A stretch of 64,000 nt of DNA from positions 1 to 64,000 of the forward strand of contig JAGFBZ010000012.1 in the NCBI GenBank assembly GCA_018398805.1, read 5' to 3'. A program made the translations under genes and the position numbers. How positions within the stretch are numbered: the stretch's first letter is position 1; the number at the start of each line of letters is the position of its first letter. Shown here in pieces: positions 1-13,735 of this stretch. Under the pieces are notes generated by a model. It was not told the origin of the DNA and searched no databases. It was given only the letters and a program-made list of their open reading frames with translations. The stretch comes from Hirundichthys speculiger (taxonomy: Eukaryota; Chordata; Actinopteri; Beloniformes; Exocoetidae).

Positions 1-3000
1 CCAGCGTTGACCTCCACCTGTCTATATAGACGTCATCCCAGCGTTGACCTCCACCTGTCTATATAGACGTCATCCCAGCGTTGACCTCCACCTGTCTATA
101 TAGACGTCATCCCAGCGTTGACCTCCACCTGTCTATATAGACGTCATCCCAGCGTTGACCTCCACCTGTCTATATAGATGTCATCCCAGCGTTGACCTCC
201 ACCTGTCTATATAGACGTCATCCCAGCGTTGACCTCCACCTGTCTATATAGATGTCATCCCCCAGCGTTGACCTCCACCTGTCTATATAGACGTCATCCC
301 AGCGTTGACCTCCACCTGTCTATATAGATGTCATCCCAGCGTTGACCTCCACCTGTCTATATAGATGTCATCCCAGCGTTGACCTCCACCTGTCTATATA
401 GACGTCATCCCCAGTTGACCTCCCCCTGTCTATATAGACGTCATGCGTTGACCTCCACCTGTCTATATAGACGTCATCCCAGCGTTGACCTCCACCTGTC
501 TATATAGATGTCATCCCAGCGTTGACCTCCACCTGTCTATATAGACGTCATCCCAGCGTTGACCTCCACCTGTCTATATAGATGTCATCCCAGCGTTGAC
601 CTCCACCTGTCTATATAGACGTCATCATCCCAGCGTTGACCTCCACCTGTCTATATAGACGTCATCCCAGCGTTGACCTCCACCTGTCTATATACGTCAT
701 CCCAGCGTTGACCTCCACCTGTCTATATAGACGTCATCCCAGCGTTGACCTCCACCTGTCTATATAGACGTCATCCCAGCGTTGACCTCCACCTGTCTAT
801 ATAGACGTCATCCCAGCGTTGACCTCCACCTGTCTATATAGACGTCATCCCAGCGTTGACCTCCACCTGTCTATATAGACGTCATCCCAGCGTTGACCTC
901 CACCTGTCTATATAGATGTCATCCCAGCGTTGACCTCCACCTGTCTATATAGACGTCATCCCAGCGTTGACCCTCCACCTGTCTATATAGACGTCATCCC
1001 AGCGTTTGACCTCCACCTGTCTATATAGATGTCATCCCAGCGTTGACCTCCACCTGTCTATATAGACGTCATCCCAGCGTTGACCTCCACCTGTCTATAT
1101 AGACGTCATCCCAGCGTTGACCTCCACCTGTCCCCCCCCTATATAGACGTCATCCCAGCGTTGACCTCCACCTGTCTATATAGACGTCATCCCAGCGTTG
1201 ACCTCCACCTGTCCTATATAGACGTCATCCCAGCGTTGACCTCCACCTGTCTATATAGACGTCATCCCAGCGTTGACCTCCACCTGTCTATATAGATGTC
1301 ATCCCAGCGTTGACCTCCACCTGTCTATATAGACGTCATCCCAGCGTTGACCTCCACCTGTCTATATAGATGTCATCCCAGCGTTGACCTCCACCTGTCT
1401 ATATAGATACGTCATCCCAGCGTTGACCTTCACCTGTCTATATAGATGTCATCCCCCAGCGTTGACCTCCACCTGTCTATATAGACGTCATCCCAGCGTT
1501 GACCTCCACCTGTCTATATAGATGTCATCCCAGCGTTGACCTCCACCTGTCTATATAGACGTCATCCCAGCGTTGACCTCCACCTGTCTATATAGACGTC
1601 ATCCCAGCGTTGACCTCCACCTGTCTATATAGACGTCATCCCAGCGTTGACACCTCCCCTGTCTATATAGATGTCATCCCAGCATTGACCTCCACCTGTC
1701 TATATAGATGTCATCCCAGCGTTGACCTCCACCTGTCTATATAGACGTCATCCCACCCAGCGTTGACCTCCACCTGTCTATATAGATGTCATCCCAGCGT
1801 TGACCTCCACCTGTCTATATAGACGTCATCCCAGCGTTGACCTCCACCTGTCTATATAGACGTCATCCCAGCGTTGACCTCCACCTGTCTATATAGACGT
1901 CATCCCAGCGTTGACCTCCACCTGTCTATATAGACGTCATCCCCGTTGACCTCCACCTGTCTATATATACGTCATCCCACCTGTCTATATAGACGTCATT
2001 GACCTCCACCCATCCCCACCTGTCTATATAGATGTCATCCCAGCGTTGACCTGACCTCCACCTGTCTATATAGACGTCATCCCCAGCGTTGACCTCCACC
2101 TGTCTATATAGACGTCATCCCAGCGTTGACCTCCACCTGTCTATATGTCATCCCAGCGTTGACCTCCACCTGTCTATATAGATGTCATCCCAGCGTTGAC
2201 CTCCACCTGTCTATATAGACGTCATCCCAGCGTTGACCTCCACCTGTCTATATAGATCCCAACCTCCATCTATAGATGTCATCCCAGCGTTGACCTCCAC
2301 CTGTCTATATAGATGTCATCCCAGCGTTGACCTCCACCTGTCTATATAGACGTCATCCCAGCGTTGACCTCCACCTGTCTATATAGATGTCATCCCAGCG
2401 TTGACCTCCACCTGTCTATAGACGTCATCCCAGCGTTGACCTCCACCTGTCTATATAGACGTCATCCCAGCGTTGACCCTCCACCTGTCTATATAGACGT
2501 CATCCCAGCGTTGACCTCCACCTGTCCTATATAGATGTCATCCCAGCGTTGACCTCCACCTGTCTATATAGACGTCATCCCAGCGTTGACCTCCACCTGT
2601 CTATATAGATGTCATCCCAGCGTTGACCTCCACCTGTCTATATAGACGTCATCCCAGCGTTGACCTCCACCTGTCTATATAGATGTCATCCCAGCGTTGA
2701 CCTCCACCTGTCTATATAGACGTCATCCCAGCGTTGACCTCCACCTGTCTATATAGACGTCATCCCAGCTTTGACCTCCACCTGTCTATATAGATGTCAT
2801 CCCAGCGTTGACCTCCACCTGTCTATATAGATGTCATCCCAGCGTTGACCTCCACCTGTCTATATAGATGTCATCCCAGCGTTGACCTCCACCTGTCTAT
2901 ATAGACGTCATCCCAGCGTTGACCTCCACCTGTCTATATAGATGTCATCCCAGCGTTGACCTCCACCTGTCTATATAGATGTCATCCCAGCGTTGACCTC

Positions 3001-6000
3001 CACCTGTCTATATAGATGTCATCCCAGCGTTGACCTCCACCTGTCTATATAGACGTCATCCCAGCGTTGACCTCCACCTGTCTATATAGACGTCATCCCA
3101 GCGTTGACCTCCACCTGTCTATATAGATGTCATCCCAGCGTTGACCTCCACCTGTCTATATAGACGTCATCCCAGCGTTGACCCTCCACCTGTCTATATA
3201 GACGTCATCCCAGCGTTGACCTCCACCTGTCTATATAGATGTCATCCCAGCGTTGACCTCCACCTGTCTATATAGATGTCATCCCAGCGTTGACCTCCAC
3301 CTGTCTATATAGACGTCATCCCAGCGTTGACCTCCACCTGTCTATATAGATGTCATCCCAGCGTTGACCTCCACCTGTCTATATAGATGTCATCCCAGCG
3401 TTGACCTCCACCTGTCTATATAGACGTCATCCCAGCGTTGACCTCCACCTGTCTATATAGACGTCATCCCAGCGTTGACCTCCACCTGTCTATATAGATA
3501 TAATCCCAGCGTTGACCTCCACCTGTCTATATAGACGTCATCCCCAGCGTTGACCTCCACCTGTCTATATAGACGTCATCCCAGCGTTGACCTCCACCTG
3601 TCTATATAGACGTCATCCCAGCGTTGTTGACCTCCACCTGTCTATATAGACGTCATCATCCACCCACGTTGACCTCCACCTGTCTATATAGATGTCATCC
3701 CAGTGTTGACCTCCACCTGTCTATATAGAGATCATCCCAGCGTTGACCTCCACCTGTCTATATAGACGTCATCCCAGCGTTGACCTCCACCTGTCTATAT
3801 AGATGTCATCCCAGCGTTGACCTCCACCTGTCTATATAGACGTCATCCCAGCGTTGACCTCCACCTGTCTATATAGATGTCATCCCAGCGTTGACCTCCA
3901 CCTGTCTATATAGACGTCATCCCAGCGTTGACCTCCACCTGTCTATATAGACGTCATCCCAGCGTTGACCTCCACCTGTCTATAGATTGTCATCCCAGCG
4001 TTGACCTCCACCTGTCTATATAGACGTCATCCCAGCGTTGACCTCCACCTGTCTATATAGACGTCATCCCAGCGTTGCCCTCCACCTGTCTATATAGACG
4101 TCATCCCAGCGTTGACCTCCACCTGTCTATATAGATGTCATCCCAGCGTTGACCTCCACCTGTCTATATAGACGTCATCCCAGCGTTGACCTCCACCTGT
4201 CTATATAGATGTCATCCCCAGCGTTGACCTCCACCTGTCTATATAGATGTCATCCCAGCGTTGACCTCCACCTGTCTATATAGACGTCATCCCAGCGTTG
4301 ACCTCCACCTGTCTATATAGATGTCATCCCAGCGTTGACCTCCACCTGTCTATATAGACGTCATCCCAGCGTTGACCTCCCACCTGTCTATATAGACGTC
4401 ATCCCAGCGTTTGACCTCCACCCTGTCTATATAGATGTCATCCCAGCGTTGACCTCCACCTGTCTATATAGACATCATTACAGCGTTGTCCTCCACCTGT
4501 CTATATAGACGTCATCCCAGCGTTGACCTCCACCTGTCTATATAGACGTCATCCCAGCGTTGACCTCCACCTGTCTATATAGACGTCATCCCAGCGTTGA
4601 CCACCCACCTGTCTATAGACGTCATCCCAGCGTTGACCTCCACCTGTCTATATAGATGTCATCCCAGCGTTGACCTCCTCCACCTGTCTATAGACGTCAT
4701 CCAGCGTTGACCTCCACTGTCTATCTATCCCTGACCTCCACCTGTCTATAGACGTCATCCCAGCGTTGACCTCCACCTGTCTATATAGACGTCATCCCAG
4801 CGTTGACCTCCACCTGTCTATAAAGATGTCATCCCAGCGTTGACCTCCACTTGTCTATATAGACGTCATCCCAGCGTTGACCTCCACCTGTCTATATAGA
4901 TGTCATCCCAGCGTTGACCTCCACCTGTCTATATAGACGTCATCCCAGCGTTGACCTCCACCTGTCTATATAGACGTCATCCCAGCGTTGACCACCACCT
5001 GTCTATATAGACGTCATCCCAGCGTTGACCTCCACCTGTCTATATAGACGTCATCCCAGCGTTGACCTCCACCTGTCTATATAGACGTCATCCCAGCGTT
5101 GACCTCCACCTGTCTATATAGATGTCATCCCAGCGTTGACCTCCACCTGTCTATATAGACGTCATCCCAGCGTTGACCTCCACCTGTCTATATAGATGTC
5201 ATCCCAGCGTTTGACCTCCACCTGTCTATATAGACGTCATCCCAGCATTGACCTCCACCTGTCTATATAGACGTCATCCCAGCGTTGACCTCCACCTGTC
5301 TATATAGACGTCATCCCAGCGTTGACCTCCCTCCACCTGTCTATATAGACGTCATCCCCAGCGTTGACCCTCCACCTGTCTATATAGACGTCATCCCAGC
5401 GTTGACCTCCACCTGTCTATATAGACGTCATCCCAGCGTTGACCTCCACCTGTCTATATAGACGTCATCCCAGCGTTGACCTCCACCTGTCTATATAGAC
5501 GTCATCCCAGCGTTGACCTCCACCTGTCTATATAGATGTCATCCCAGCGTTGACCTCCACCTGTCTATATAGATGTCATCCCAGCGTTGACCTCCACCTG
5601 TCTATATAGACGTCATCCCAGCGTTGACCTCCACCTGTCTATATAGACGTCATCCCATCCCAGCGTTGACCTCCACCTGTCTATATAGATGTCATCCCAG
5701 CGTTGACCTCCACCCTGTCTATATAGACGTCATCCCAGCGTTGACCTCCACCTGTCTATATAGATGTCATCCCAGCGTTGACCTCCACCTGTCTATATAG
5801 ACGTCATCCCAGCGTTTGACCTCCACCTGTCTATATAGACGTCATCCCAGCGTTGACCTCCACCTGTCTATATAGATGTCATCCCAGCGTTGACCTCCAC
5901 CTGTCTATATAGACGTCATCCCAGTTTGACCTCCACCTGTCTATATAGATGTCATGTCATCCCAGCGTTGACCTCCACCTGTCTATATAGACGTCATCCC

Positions 6001-9000
6001 AGCGTTGACCTCCACCTGTCTATATAGACGTCATCCCAGCGTTGACCTCCACCTGTCTATATAGATGTCATCCCAGCGTTGACCTCCACCTGTCTATATA
6101 GATGTCATCCCAGCGTTGACCTCCACCTGTCTATATAGACGTCATCCCAGCGTTGACCTCCACCTGTCTATATAGACGTCATCCCAGCGTTGACCTCCAC
6201 CTGTCTATATAGACGTCATCCCAGCGTTGACCTCCACCTGTCTATATAGACGTCATCCCAGCGTTGACCTCCACCTGTCTATATAGATGTCATCCCAGCG
6301 TTTACCTCCACCTGTCTATATAGATGTCATCCCAGCGTTGATCCCCGTTGACCTCCACCTGTCTATATAGACGTCATCCCCAGCGTTGACCTCCACCTGT
6401 CTATATAGATGTCATCCCAGCGTTGACCTCCACCTGTCTATATAGACGTCATCCCAGCGTTGACCTCCACCTGTCTATATAGACGTCATCCCAGCGTTGA
6501 CCTCCACCTGTCTATATAGATGTCATCCCATCCCAGCATTTACCTCCACCTGTCTATATAGATGTCATCCCAGCGTTGACCTCCACCTGTCTATATAGAC
6601 GTCATCCCAGCGTTGACCTCCACCTGTCTATATAGACGTCATCCCAGCGTTGACCTCCACCTGTCTTTATAGACGTCATCCCAGCGTTGACCTCCACCCT
6701 GTCTATATAGATGTCATCCCAGCGTTGACCTCCACCTGTCTATATAGACGTCATCCCACCTCCCCACCGTCATATAGATGTCATCCCACCTCCACCTGTC
6801 TATATAGACGTCATCCCAGCGTTGACCTCCACCTGTCTATATAGATGTCATCCCAGCGTTGACCTCCACCTGTCCTATATAGACGTCATCCCAGCGTTGA
6901 CCTCCACCTGTCTATATAGATGTCATCCCAGCTTTGACCTCCACCTGTCTATATAGACGTCATGCGTTGACCTCCACCTGTCTATATAGACGTCATCCCA
7001 GCGTTGACCTCCACCTGTCTATATAGATGTCATCCCAGCGTTGACCTCCACCTGTCTATATAGAGACGTCATCCCAGCGTTGACCTCCACCTGTCTATAT
7101 AGACGTCATCCCAGCGTTGACCTCCACCTGTCTATATAGATGTCATCCCCAGCGTTGACCTCCACCTGTCTATATAGACGTCATCCCAGCGTTGACCTCC
7201 ACCTGTCTATATAGATGTCATCCCAGCGTTGACCTCCACCTGTCTATATAGACGTCATCCCCAGCGTTGACCCTCCACCTGTCTATATAGACGTCATCCC
7301 AGCGTTGACCTCCACCTGTCTATATAGACGTCATCCCAGCGTTGACCTCCACCTGTCTATATAGATGTCATCCCATCCCAGCGTTGACCTCCACCTGTCT
7401 ATATAGACGTCATCCCAGCGTTGACCTCCACCCTGTCTATATAGATGTCATCCCAGCGTTGACCTCCACCTGTCTATATAGATGTCATCCCCAGCGTTGA
7501 CCTCCACCTGTCTATAGATGTCATCTCCCAGCGTTGACCTCCACCTGTCTATATAGACGTCATCCCAGCGTTGACCTCCACCTGTCTATATAGATGTCAT
7601 CCCAGCGTTGACCTCCACCTGTCTATATAGACGTCATCCCAGCGTTGACCTCCACCTGTCTATATAGACGTCATCCCAGCGTTGACCTCCACCTGTCTAT
7701 ATAGACGTCATCCCCCAGCGTTGACCTCCACCTGTCTATATAGACGTCATCCCAGCGTTGACCTCCACCTGTCTATATAGACGTCATCACCCCAGCGTTG
7801 ACCTCCACCTGTCCTATATAGACGTCATCCCAGCGTTGACCTCCACCTGTCTATATAGACGTCATCCCAGCGTTGACCTCCACCTGTCTATATAGACGTC
7901 ATCCCAGCGTTGACCTCCACCTGTCTATATAGACGTCATCCCAGCGTTGACCTCCACCTGTCTATATAGACGTCATCCCAGCGTTGACCTCCACCTGTCT
8001 ATATAGACGTCATCCCAGCGTTGACCTCCACCTGTCTATATAGACGTCATCCCAGCGTTGACCTCCACCTGTCTATATAGACGTCATCCCAGCGTTGACC
8101 TCCACCTGTCTATATAGACGTCATCCCAGCGTTGACCTCCACCTGTCTATATAGACGTCATCCCAGCGTTGACCTCCACCTGTCTATATAGACGTCATCC
8201 CAGCGTTGACCTCCACCTGTCTATATAGACGTCATCCCAGCGTTGACCTCCACCTGTCTATATAGACGTCATCCCAGCGTTGACCTCCACCTGTCTATAT
8301 AGACGTCATCCCAGCGTTTGACCTCCACCTGTCTATATAGACGTCATCCCCAGCGTTGACCTCCACCTGTCTATATAGACGTCATCCCAGCGTTGACCTC
8401 CACCTGTCTATATAGACGTCATCCCAGCGTTGACCTCCACCTGTCTATATAGACGTCATCCCAGCGTTGACCTCCACCTGTCTATATAGACGTCATCCCA
8501 GCGTTAACCTCCACCTGTCTATATAGACGTCATCCCAGCGTTGACCTCCACCTGTCTATATAGACGTCATCCCAGCGTTGACCTCCACCTGTCTATATAG
8601 ACGTCATCCCAGCGTTGACCTCCACCTGTCTATATAGACGTCATCCCATTGACCTCCACCGTCTATATATGTCATCCCAGCGTTGACCTCCCACCTGTCT
8701 ATAGACGTCATCCCAGCGTTGACCCTCCACCTGTCTATATAGACGTCATCCCAGCGTTGACCTCCACCTGTCTATATAGACGTCATCCCAGCGTTGACCT
8801 CCACCTGTCTATATAGACGTCATCCCAGCGTTGACCTCCACCTGTCTATATAGACGTCATCCCAGCGTTGCCCTCCACCTGTCTATATAGACGTCATCCC
8901 AGCGTTGACCTCCACCTGTCTATATAGATGTCATCCCAGCGTTGACCTCCACCTGTCTATATAGATGTCATCCCAGCGTTGACCTCCACCCGTCTATATT

Positions 9001-12000
9001 GTCATCCCCAGCGTTGACCTCCACCTGTCTATATAGACGTCATCCCAGCGTTGACCTCCACCTGTCTATATAGACGTCATCCCAGCGTTGACCTCCACCT
9101 GTCTATATAGACGTCATCCCAGCGTTGACCCTCCACCTGTCTATATAGACGTCATCCCACCCAGCGTTGACCTCCACCTGTCTATATAGATGTCATCCCA
9201 GCGTTGACCTCCACCTGTCTATATAGACGTCATCCCAGCGTTGACCTCCACCTGTCTATATAGACGTCATCCCAGCGTTGACCTCCACCTGTCTATATAG
9301 ATGTCATCCCAGCGTTGACCTCCACCTGTCTATATAGATGTCATCCCAGCATTTGACCCCCACCTGTCTATATAGATGTCATCCCCAGCGTTTACCTCCA
9401 CCTGTCTATATAGACGTCATCCCAGCGTTGACCTCCACCCTGTCTATATAGATGTCATCCCAGCGTTGACCTCCACCTGTCTATATAGACGTCATCCCAG
9501 CGTTGACCTCCACCTGTCTATATAGACGTCATCCCAGCGTTGACCTCCACCTGTCTATATAGACGTCATCCCAGCGTTGACCTCCACCTGTCTATATAGA
9601 TGTCATCCCAGCGTTGACCTCCACCTGTCTATATAGACGTCATCCCAGCGTTGACCTCCACCTGTCTATATAGACGTCATCATCCCAGCGTTGACCTCCA
9701 CCTGTCTATATAGACGTCATCCCCCAGCGTTGACCTCCACCTGTCTATATAGACGTCATCCCAGCGTTGACCTCCACCTGTCTATATAGACGTCATCCCA
9801 TTGACCTCCACCTGTCTATATAGACGTTGACCTCCACCTGTCTATATAGACGTCATCCCAGCGTTGACCTCCACCTGTCTATATAGACGTCATCCCAGCG
9901 TTGACCTCCACCTGTCTATATAGATGTCATTCCAGCGTTGACCTCCACCTGTCTATATAGACGTCATCCCAGCGTTGACCTCCACCTGTCTATATAGATG
10001 TCATCCCAGCGTTGACCTCCACCTGTCTATATAGACGTCATCCCAGCGTTTGACCTCCACCTGTCTATATATGTCATCCCAGCGTTGACCTCCCACCTGT
10101 CTATATAGATGTCATCCCAGCGTTGACCCTCCACCTGTCTATATAGATGTCATCCCAGCGTTGACCTCCACCTGTCTATATAGACGTCATCCCAGCGTTG
10201 ACCTCCACCTGTCTATATAGACGTCATCCCAGCGTTGACCTCCACCTGTCTATATAGACGTCATCCCAGCGTTGACCTCCACCTGTCTATATAGACGTCA
10301 TCCCAGCGTTGACCTCCACCTGTCTATATAGACGTCATCCCAGCGTTGACCTCCACCTGTCTATATAGATGTCATCCCATCCAGCGTTGACCTCCACCTC
10401 CACCTGTCTATATAGATGTCATCCCAGCGTTGACCTCCACCCGTCTATATAGATGTCATCCCAGCGTTGACCTCCACCTGTCTATATAGACGTCATCCCA
10501 GCGTTGACCTCCACCTGTCTATATAGACGTCATCCCAGCGTTGACCTCCACCTGTCTATATAGACGTCATCCCAGCGTTGACCTCCACCTGTCTATATAG
10601 ATGTCATCCCAGCGTTGACCTCCACCTGTCTATATAGACGTCATCCCAGCGTTGACCTCCACCTGTCTATATTAATGTCATCCCAGCGTTGACCTCCACC
10701 TGTCTATATAGACGTCATCATCCCAGCGTTGACCTCCACCTGTCTATATAGATGTCATCCCAGCGTTGACCTCCACCTGTCTATATAGACGTCATCCCAG
10801 CGTTGACCTCCACCTGTCTATATAGACGTCATCCCAGCGTTGACCCACTCCACCTGTCTATATAGATGTCATCCCAGCGTTGACCTCCACCCGTCTATAT
10901 AGATGTCATCCCAGCGTTGACCTCCACCTGTCTATATAGACGTCATCCCAGCGTTGACCTCCACCTGTCTATATAGACGTCATCCCAGCGTTGACCTCCA
11001 CCTGTCTATATAGACGTCATCCCAGCGTTGACCTCCACCTGTCTATATAGACGTCATCCCAGCGTTGACCTCCACCTGTCTATATAGATGTCATCCCAGC
11101 GTTGACCTCCACCTGTCTATATAGACGTCATCCCAGCGTTGACCTCCACCTGTCTATATAGACGTCATCCCAGCGTTGACCTCCACCTGTCTATATAGAT
11201 GTCATCCCAGCGTTGACCTCCACCTGTCTATATAGACGTCATCCCAGCGTTGACCTCCACCTGTCTATATAGACGTCATCCCAGCGTTGACCTCCACCTG
11301 TCTATATAGACGTCATTCATCCCAGCGTTGACCTCCACCTGTCTATATAGATGTCATCCCAGCGTTGACCTCCACCTGTCTATATAGACGTCATCCCAGC
11401 GTTGACCTCCACCTGTCTATATAGATGTCATCCCAAGCGTTGACCTCCCACCTGTCTATATAGACGTCATCCCAGCGTTGACCTCCACCTGTCTATATAG
11501 ATGTCATCCCAGCGTTGACCTCCACCTGTCTATATAGATGTCATCCCAGCGTTGACCTCCACCTGTCTATATAGACGTCATCCCAGCGTTGACCTCCACC
11601 TGTCTATATAGACGTCATCCCAGCGTTGACCTCCACCTGTCTATATAGACGTCATCCCAGCGTTGACCTCCACCTGTCTATATAGACGTCATCCCAGCGT
11701 TGACCTCCACCTGTCTATATAGACGTCATCCCAGCGTTGACCTCCACCTGTCTATATAGACGTCATCCCAGCGTTGACCTCCACCTGTCTATATAGATGT
11801 CATCCCAGCGTTGACCTCCACCCGTCTATATAGATGTCATCCCAGCGTTGACCTCCACCTGTCTATATAGACGTCATCCCAGCGTTGTTGACCTCCACCT
11901 GTCTATATAGATGTCATCCCAGCGTTGACCTCCACCTGTCTATATAGATGTCATCCCAGCGTTGACCTCCACCCTGTCTATATAGATGTCATCCCAGCGT

Positions 12001-13417
12001 TGACCTCCACCTGTCTATATAGACGTCATCCCAGCGTTGACCTCCACCTGTCTATATAGATGTCATCCCAGCGTTGACCTCCACCTGTCTATATAGATGT
12101 CATCCCAGCGTTGACCTCCACCTGTCTATATAGACGTCATCCCCAGCGTTGACCTCCACCTGTCTATATAGATGTCATCCCAGCGTTGACCTCCACCTGT
12201 CTATATAGTTGTCATCCCAGCGTTGACCTCCACCTGTCTATATAGATGTCATCCCAGCGTTGACCTCCACCTGTCTATATAGATGTCATCCCAGCGTTGA
12301 CCTCCCCCTGTCTATATAGATGTCATCCCAGCGTTGACCTCCACCTGTCTATATAGATGTCATCCCAGCGTTGACCTCCACCTGTCTATATAGTTGTCAT
12401 CCCAGCGTTGACCTCCACCTGTCTATATAGTTGTCATCCCAGCGTTGACCTCCACCTGTCTATATATAGTTGTCATCCCATCCCAGCGTTGACCTCCACC
12501 TGTCTATATAGATGTCATCCCAGCGTTGACCTCCACCTGTCTATATAGACGTCATCCCAGCGTTGACCTCCACCTGTCTATATAGTTGTCATCCCAGCGT
12601 TGACCTCCACCTGTCTATATAGATGTCATCCCAGCGTTGACCTCCACCTGTCTATATAGATGTCATCCCAGCGTTGACCTCCCACCTGTCTATATAGATG
12701 TCATCCCAGCGTTGACCTCCACCTGTCTATATAGATGTCATCCCAGCGTTGACCTCCACCTGTCTATATAGATGTCATCCCAGCGTTGACCTCCACCTGT
12801 CTATATAGATGTCATCCCAGCGTTGACCTCCACCTGTCTATATAGATGTCATCCCAGCGTTGACCTCCACCTGTCTATATAGACGTCATCCCAGCGTTGA
12901 CCTCCACCTGTCTATATAGATGTCATCCCAGCGTTGACCTCCACCTGTCTATATAGATGTCATCATCCCAGCGTTGACCTCCACCTGTCTATATAGATGT
13001 CATCCCAGCGTTGACCTCCACCTGTCTATATAGACGTCATCCCAGCGTTGACCTCAACCTGTCTATATAGACGTCATCCCAGCGTTGACCTCCACCCGTC
13101 TATATAGATGTCATCCCAGCGTTGACCTCCACCTGTCTATATAGATGTCATCCCAGCGTTGACCTCCACCTGTCTATATAGACGTCATCCCAGCGTTGAC
13201 CTCCACCTGTCTATATAGACGTCATCCCAGCGTTGACCTCCACCTGTCTATATAGATGTCATCCCAGCGTTGACCTCCACCCGTGTATATAGATGTCATC
13301 CCAGCGTTGACCTCCACCTGTCTATATAGACGTCATCCCAGCGTTGATCTCCACCTGTCTATATAGATGTCATCCCAGCGTTGATCTCCACCTGTCTATA
13401 TAGATGTCATCCCAGCG
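1..13417 (+). repeat. 37-bp satellite array, about 360 units
   Basis: A head-to-tail array of a 37-bp unit that begins CCAGCGTTGACC and ends TATATAGACGTCAT. Unit starts are seen at 1, 38 and 75, and the period holds to 13417 apart from small indels. The copy number is length divided by period. The array runs off the left edge, so its full size is unknown. The main polymorphism is GACGTC versus GATGTC, as expected from CpG decay; a TTGTC variant occurs only near 12200-12590. Short ORFs inside (for example 1080-1295) are products of the repeat and are not genes. Every unit holds a TATATA run and, in the C variant, GACGTCA, which matches seven of eight bases of a CRE site; no function is shown. 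Confidence 0.98.
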
Positions 13418-13465
13418 TCTCTCTGTCCTGTCTCTCCTCTCTTTTTCTTTCTTTACCCAGCTGGT
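13418..13465 (+). other. Pyrimidine-rich tract
   Basis: Directly at the end of the 37-bp array lies a C/T tract ending in ACCCAG. It resembles a splice acceptor, but no exon follows that I can support. It marks the exact right border of the array. Confidence 0.5.
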
Positions 13466-13735
13466 CTTCATCAGGAACGTCCCCCCATATGATCCAGGTC
13501 CTGCTCAAGATTTCTTCCTCTTAAATTGGAGTTTTTCCTTGATACTGTTTGTCTAAAATATTTTTTTTCTCCCACTACAGGAGTTTCTTTTACTTGCCAT
13601 TTTCTTGTATTAGGATTTAATATCATAACTGTAGTTAATTATATTTGCTCAGAAGTCATGATCTGGGTCTCAGAAAAGCGCATAGAGATGAATGACATTG
13701 TAATAGAAGCTATACAAATAAAATTGAATTGAATA
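13466..13735 (+). repeat. Dispersed teleost repeat with AATTGAATTGAA tail
   Basis: The segment contains TTTCTTCCTCTTAAA followed by GGAGTTTTTCCTTG and ends in AAATAAAATTGAATTGAA. I recognise this order from a very common interspersed repeat of fish genomes, whose copies end in a short ATTGA-type microsatellite. This copy is diverged. Its class (SINE or LINE-derived) is not settled from sequence alone. The 68-residue ORF inside is not considered a gene. Confidence 0.55.

Noticed and set aside
1080..1295. 71-residue ORF within the 37-bp array
   Set aside because: It is a translation of the satellite; the period is not a multiple of three and the frame only stays open because of local indels.
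1..13417. A CRISPR-like array of regular repeats
   Set aside because: The 37-bp units adjoin each other without unique spacers, and the sequence context is a vertebrate genome.
13445..13475. Splice acceptor after the satellite array
   Set aside because: The pyrimidine tract and CAG fit, but the following sequence is a dispersed repeat and not an exon.
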